14,515 nt of DNA from CG1-02-33-12 sp964403775. Its GTDB lineage: Archaea > Nanobdellota > Nanobdellia > Woesearchaeales > CG1-02-33-12. Positions 14,159-14,515 of this stretch are shown one piece after another. Within the stretch, counting starts at the first letter, position 1. The number at the start of each line of letters is the position of its first letter. The position numbers and the translations under genes were made by a program. The stretch is from assembly GCA_964403775.1 (NCBI GenBank), contig CAYOHL010000019.1:1-14515 (forward strand). Reading direction: 5' to 3'. The notes beneath the pieces were generated by a model. It worked only from the letters and a program-made list of their open reading frames with translations. It had not been told where the DNA came from and ran no database searches.

Positions 14159-14207
14159 AGCACTTCTTGAACTAAACCAATACAATTAAATAAAAAATAA
14201 TATTAAT

Positions 14208-14515
14208 ATGACAACTCAGCTTGCTTTAAAAGAAAATGAAATAAGAGATGATTTAGGTAGTCAAACTAATAAATTTCCAATTAATTCTAAGCCATATTAC
14301 GAAGTTATAATAATCAAACCAAAGACCTATGAAGAAGGAATTCTTGACAATGCAGTTGCAAAACTTGAAAACAACAGTTCAGTTTTAAAACAAAAACATG
14401 AAAAGGAATCCAAGAGCCAACCTCTTTTTAATGAAAGTCTTGAATCTATTGTTAAGGACTACAATCCCTTACAAAGAGATCATGTTAATATTAATGATTA
14501 CGGAGCAACACTTGC
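14208..14515 (+). CDS. Unidentified protein, 3' end outside the window
   Basis: The frame from the ATG at 14208 is open to the window edge (about 102 codons). It starts MTTQLALKENEIRDDLGSQ and continues through YYEVIIIKPKTYEEGILDNA. It is hydrophilic with mixed charge and no signal peptide or membrane helix, so this part is cytoplasmic. The segment EVIIIKPKTYEEGILDNAVA looks like a beta strand followed by a helix. I do not recognise the family. The ATG is supported by the TATA element about 55 bases upstream and by the absence of any earlier start. Its codons look more A/T-biased than the surface-protein genes (few GGC or AGC), which may mean nothing in so short a piece. It appears to be a separate unit from the moxR operon. 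Confidence 0.6.
   Translation, partial: MTTQLALKENEIRDDLGSQTNKFPINSKPYYEVIIIKPKTYEEGILDNAVAKLENNSSVLKQKHEKESKSQPLFNESLESIVKDYNPLQRDHVNINDYGATL

Larger units (their letters stand above)
13939..14207. other. Noncoding region with paired promoters and dyads
   Basis: No ATG occurs on the plus strand before 14208, and minus-strand frames stop quickly, so no gene is visible. It holds two TATA elements (13966-13980 and 14144-14158), a two-part hairpin at 14019-14049 (CTCCT with AGGAG enclosing GGGTT-type pairs), a perfect 8-bp-arm palindrome at 14070-14086 (AATTTCTT, T, AAGAAATT), and a short hairpin GAAGT/ACTTC at about 14109-14126. I see no tRNA or other recognisable RNA gene. A small RNA starting near 14000 is possible. 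Confidence 0.6.

Noticed and set aside
14300..14370. Similarity of the last, partial gene to the cell-division protein SepF
   Set aside because: Only one strand-helix segment (EVIIIKPKTYEEG) recalls SepF; the rest does not follow the family pattern.
1..14515. tRNA, rRNA, CRISPR arrays, insertion sequences or transposase genes
   Set aside because: No cloverleaf, rRNA-like block, regularly spaced DNA repeat, terminal inverted repeat or transposase motif was seen; the only repeats are protein-level modules.

Overview
The window reads as a piece of an A+T-rich archaeal genome, most likely a DPANN-type lineage (Woesearchaeota/Pacearchaeota-like; moderate confidence, lineage inferred from protein style only). 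Reasons: TATA/BRE-type promoters about 25-30 nt before start codons, a mixture of Shine-Dalgarno-led and apparently leaderless genes, T-tract termination, and very large single-pass surface proteins built of Ig/cadherin-like modules and packed with N-X-S/T sequons. A run of exactly 100 Ns (5063-5162) shows that this is a scaffold, probably from a metagenome.

Layout. 124-1000: two small proteins with an N-terminal membrane anchor, the second with six extracytoplasmic cysteines, closed by a T-tract. 1043-2649: a secreted/tail-anchored Ig-like protein and a small anchored Ig-like protein, translationally coupled by a 4-bp overlap. 2650-2740: a dyad-rich promoter region. 2741-10266: a degenerate nucleotidyltransferase-fold protein, then two large surface proteins (914 aa as assembled, and 1405 aa). 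10263-10988 (minus): a free cytoplasmic protein homologous to the cytoplasmic tail of the 914-aa surface protein; its stop codon overlaps that of the 1405-aa gene. 11095-13938: a compact operon of a MoxR AAA+ ATPase, a DUF58 protein and a BatA-like von Willebrand A protein with membrane anchors. 13939-14207: noncoding DNA with two near-identical TATA elements and dyads. 14208-end: the start of an unidentified gene.

How the parts may work together. MoxR-DUF58-vWA is the core of the bacterial Bat/MoxR systems, thought to act as an ATP-driven chaperone-like machine on membrane or surface proteins. In bacteria it is completed by BatD, which has an extracellular beta-sandwich region, a membrane segment and a cytoplasmic helical domain, or by DUF4381 proteins. 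Here the 914-aa protein has that same architecture. A free copy of its cytoplasmic domain is encoded divergently from moxR, with the two TATA boxes back to back. I infer an archaeal Bat-like system in which membrane-tethered and free copies of one helical domain link a MoxR/vWA machine to giant glycosylated surface proteins. This is an inference from domain layout and proximity; the assignment of the individual MoxR, DUF58 and vWA families is secure.
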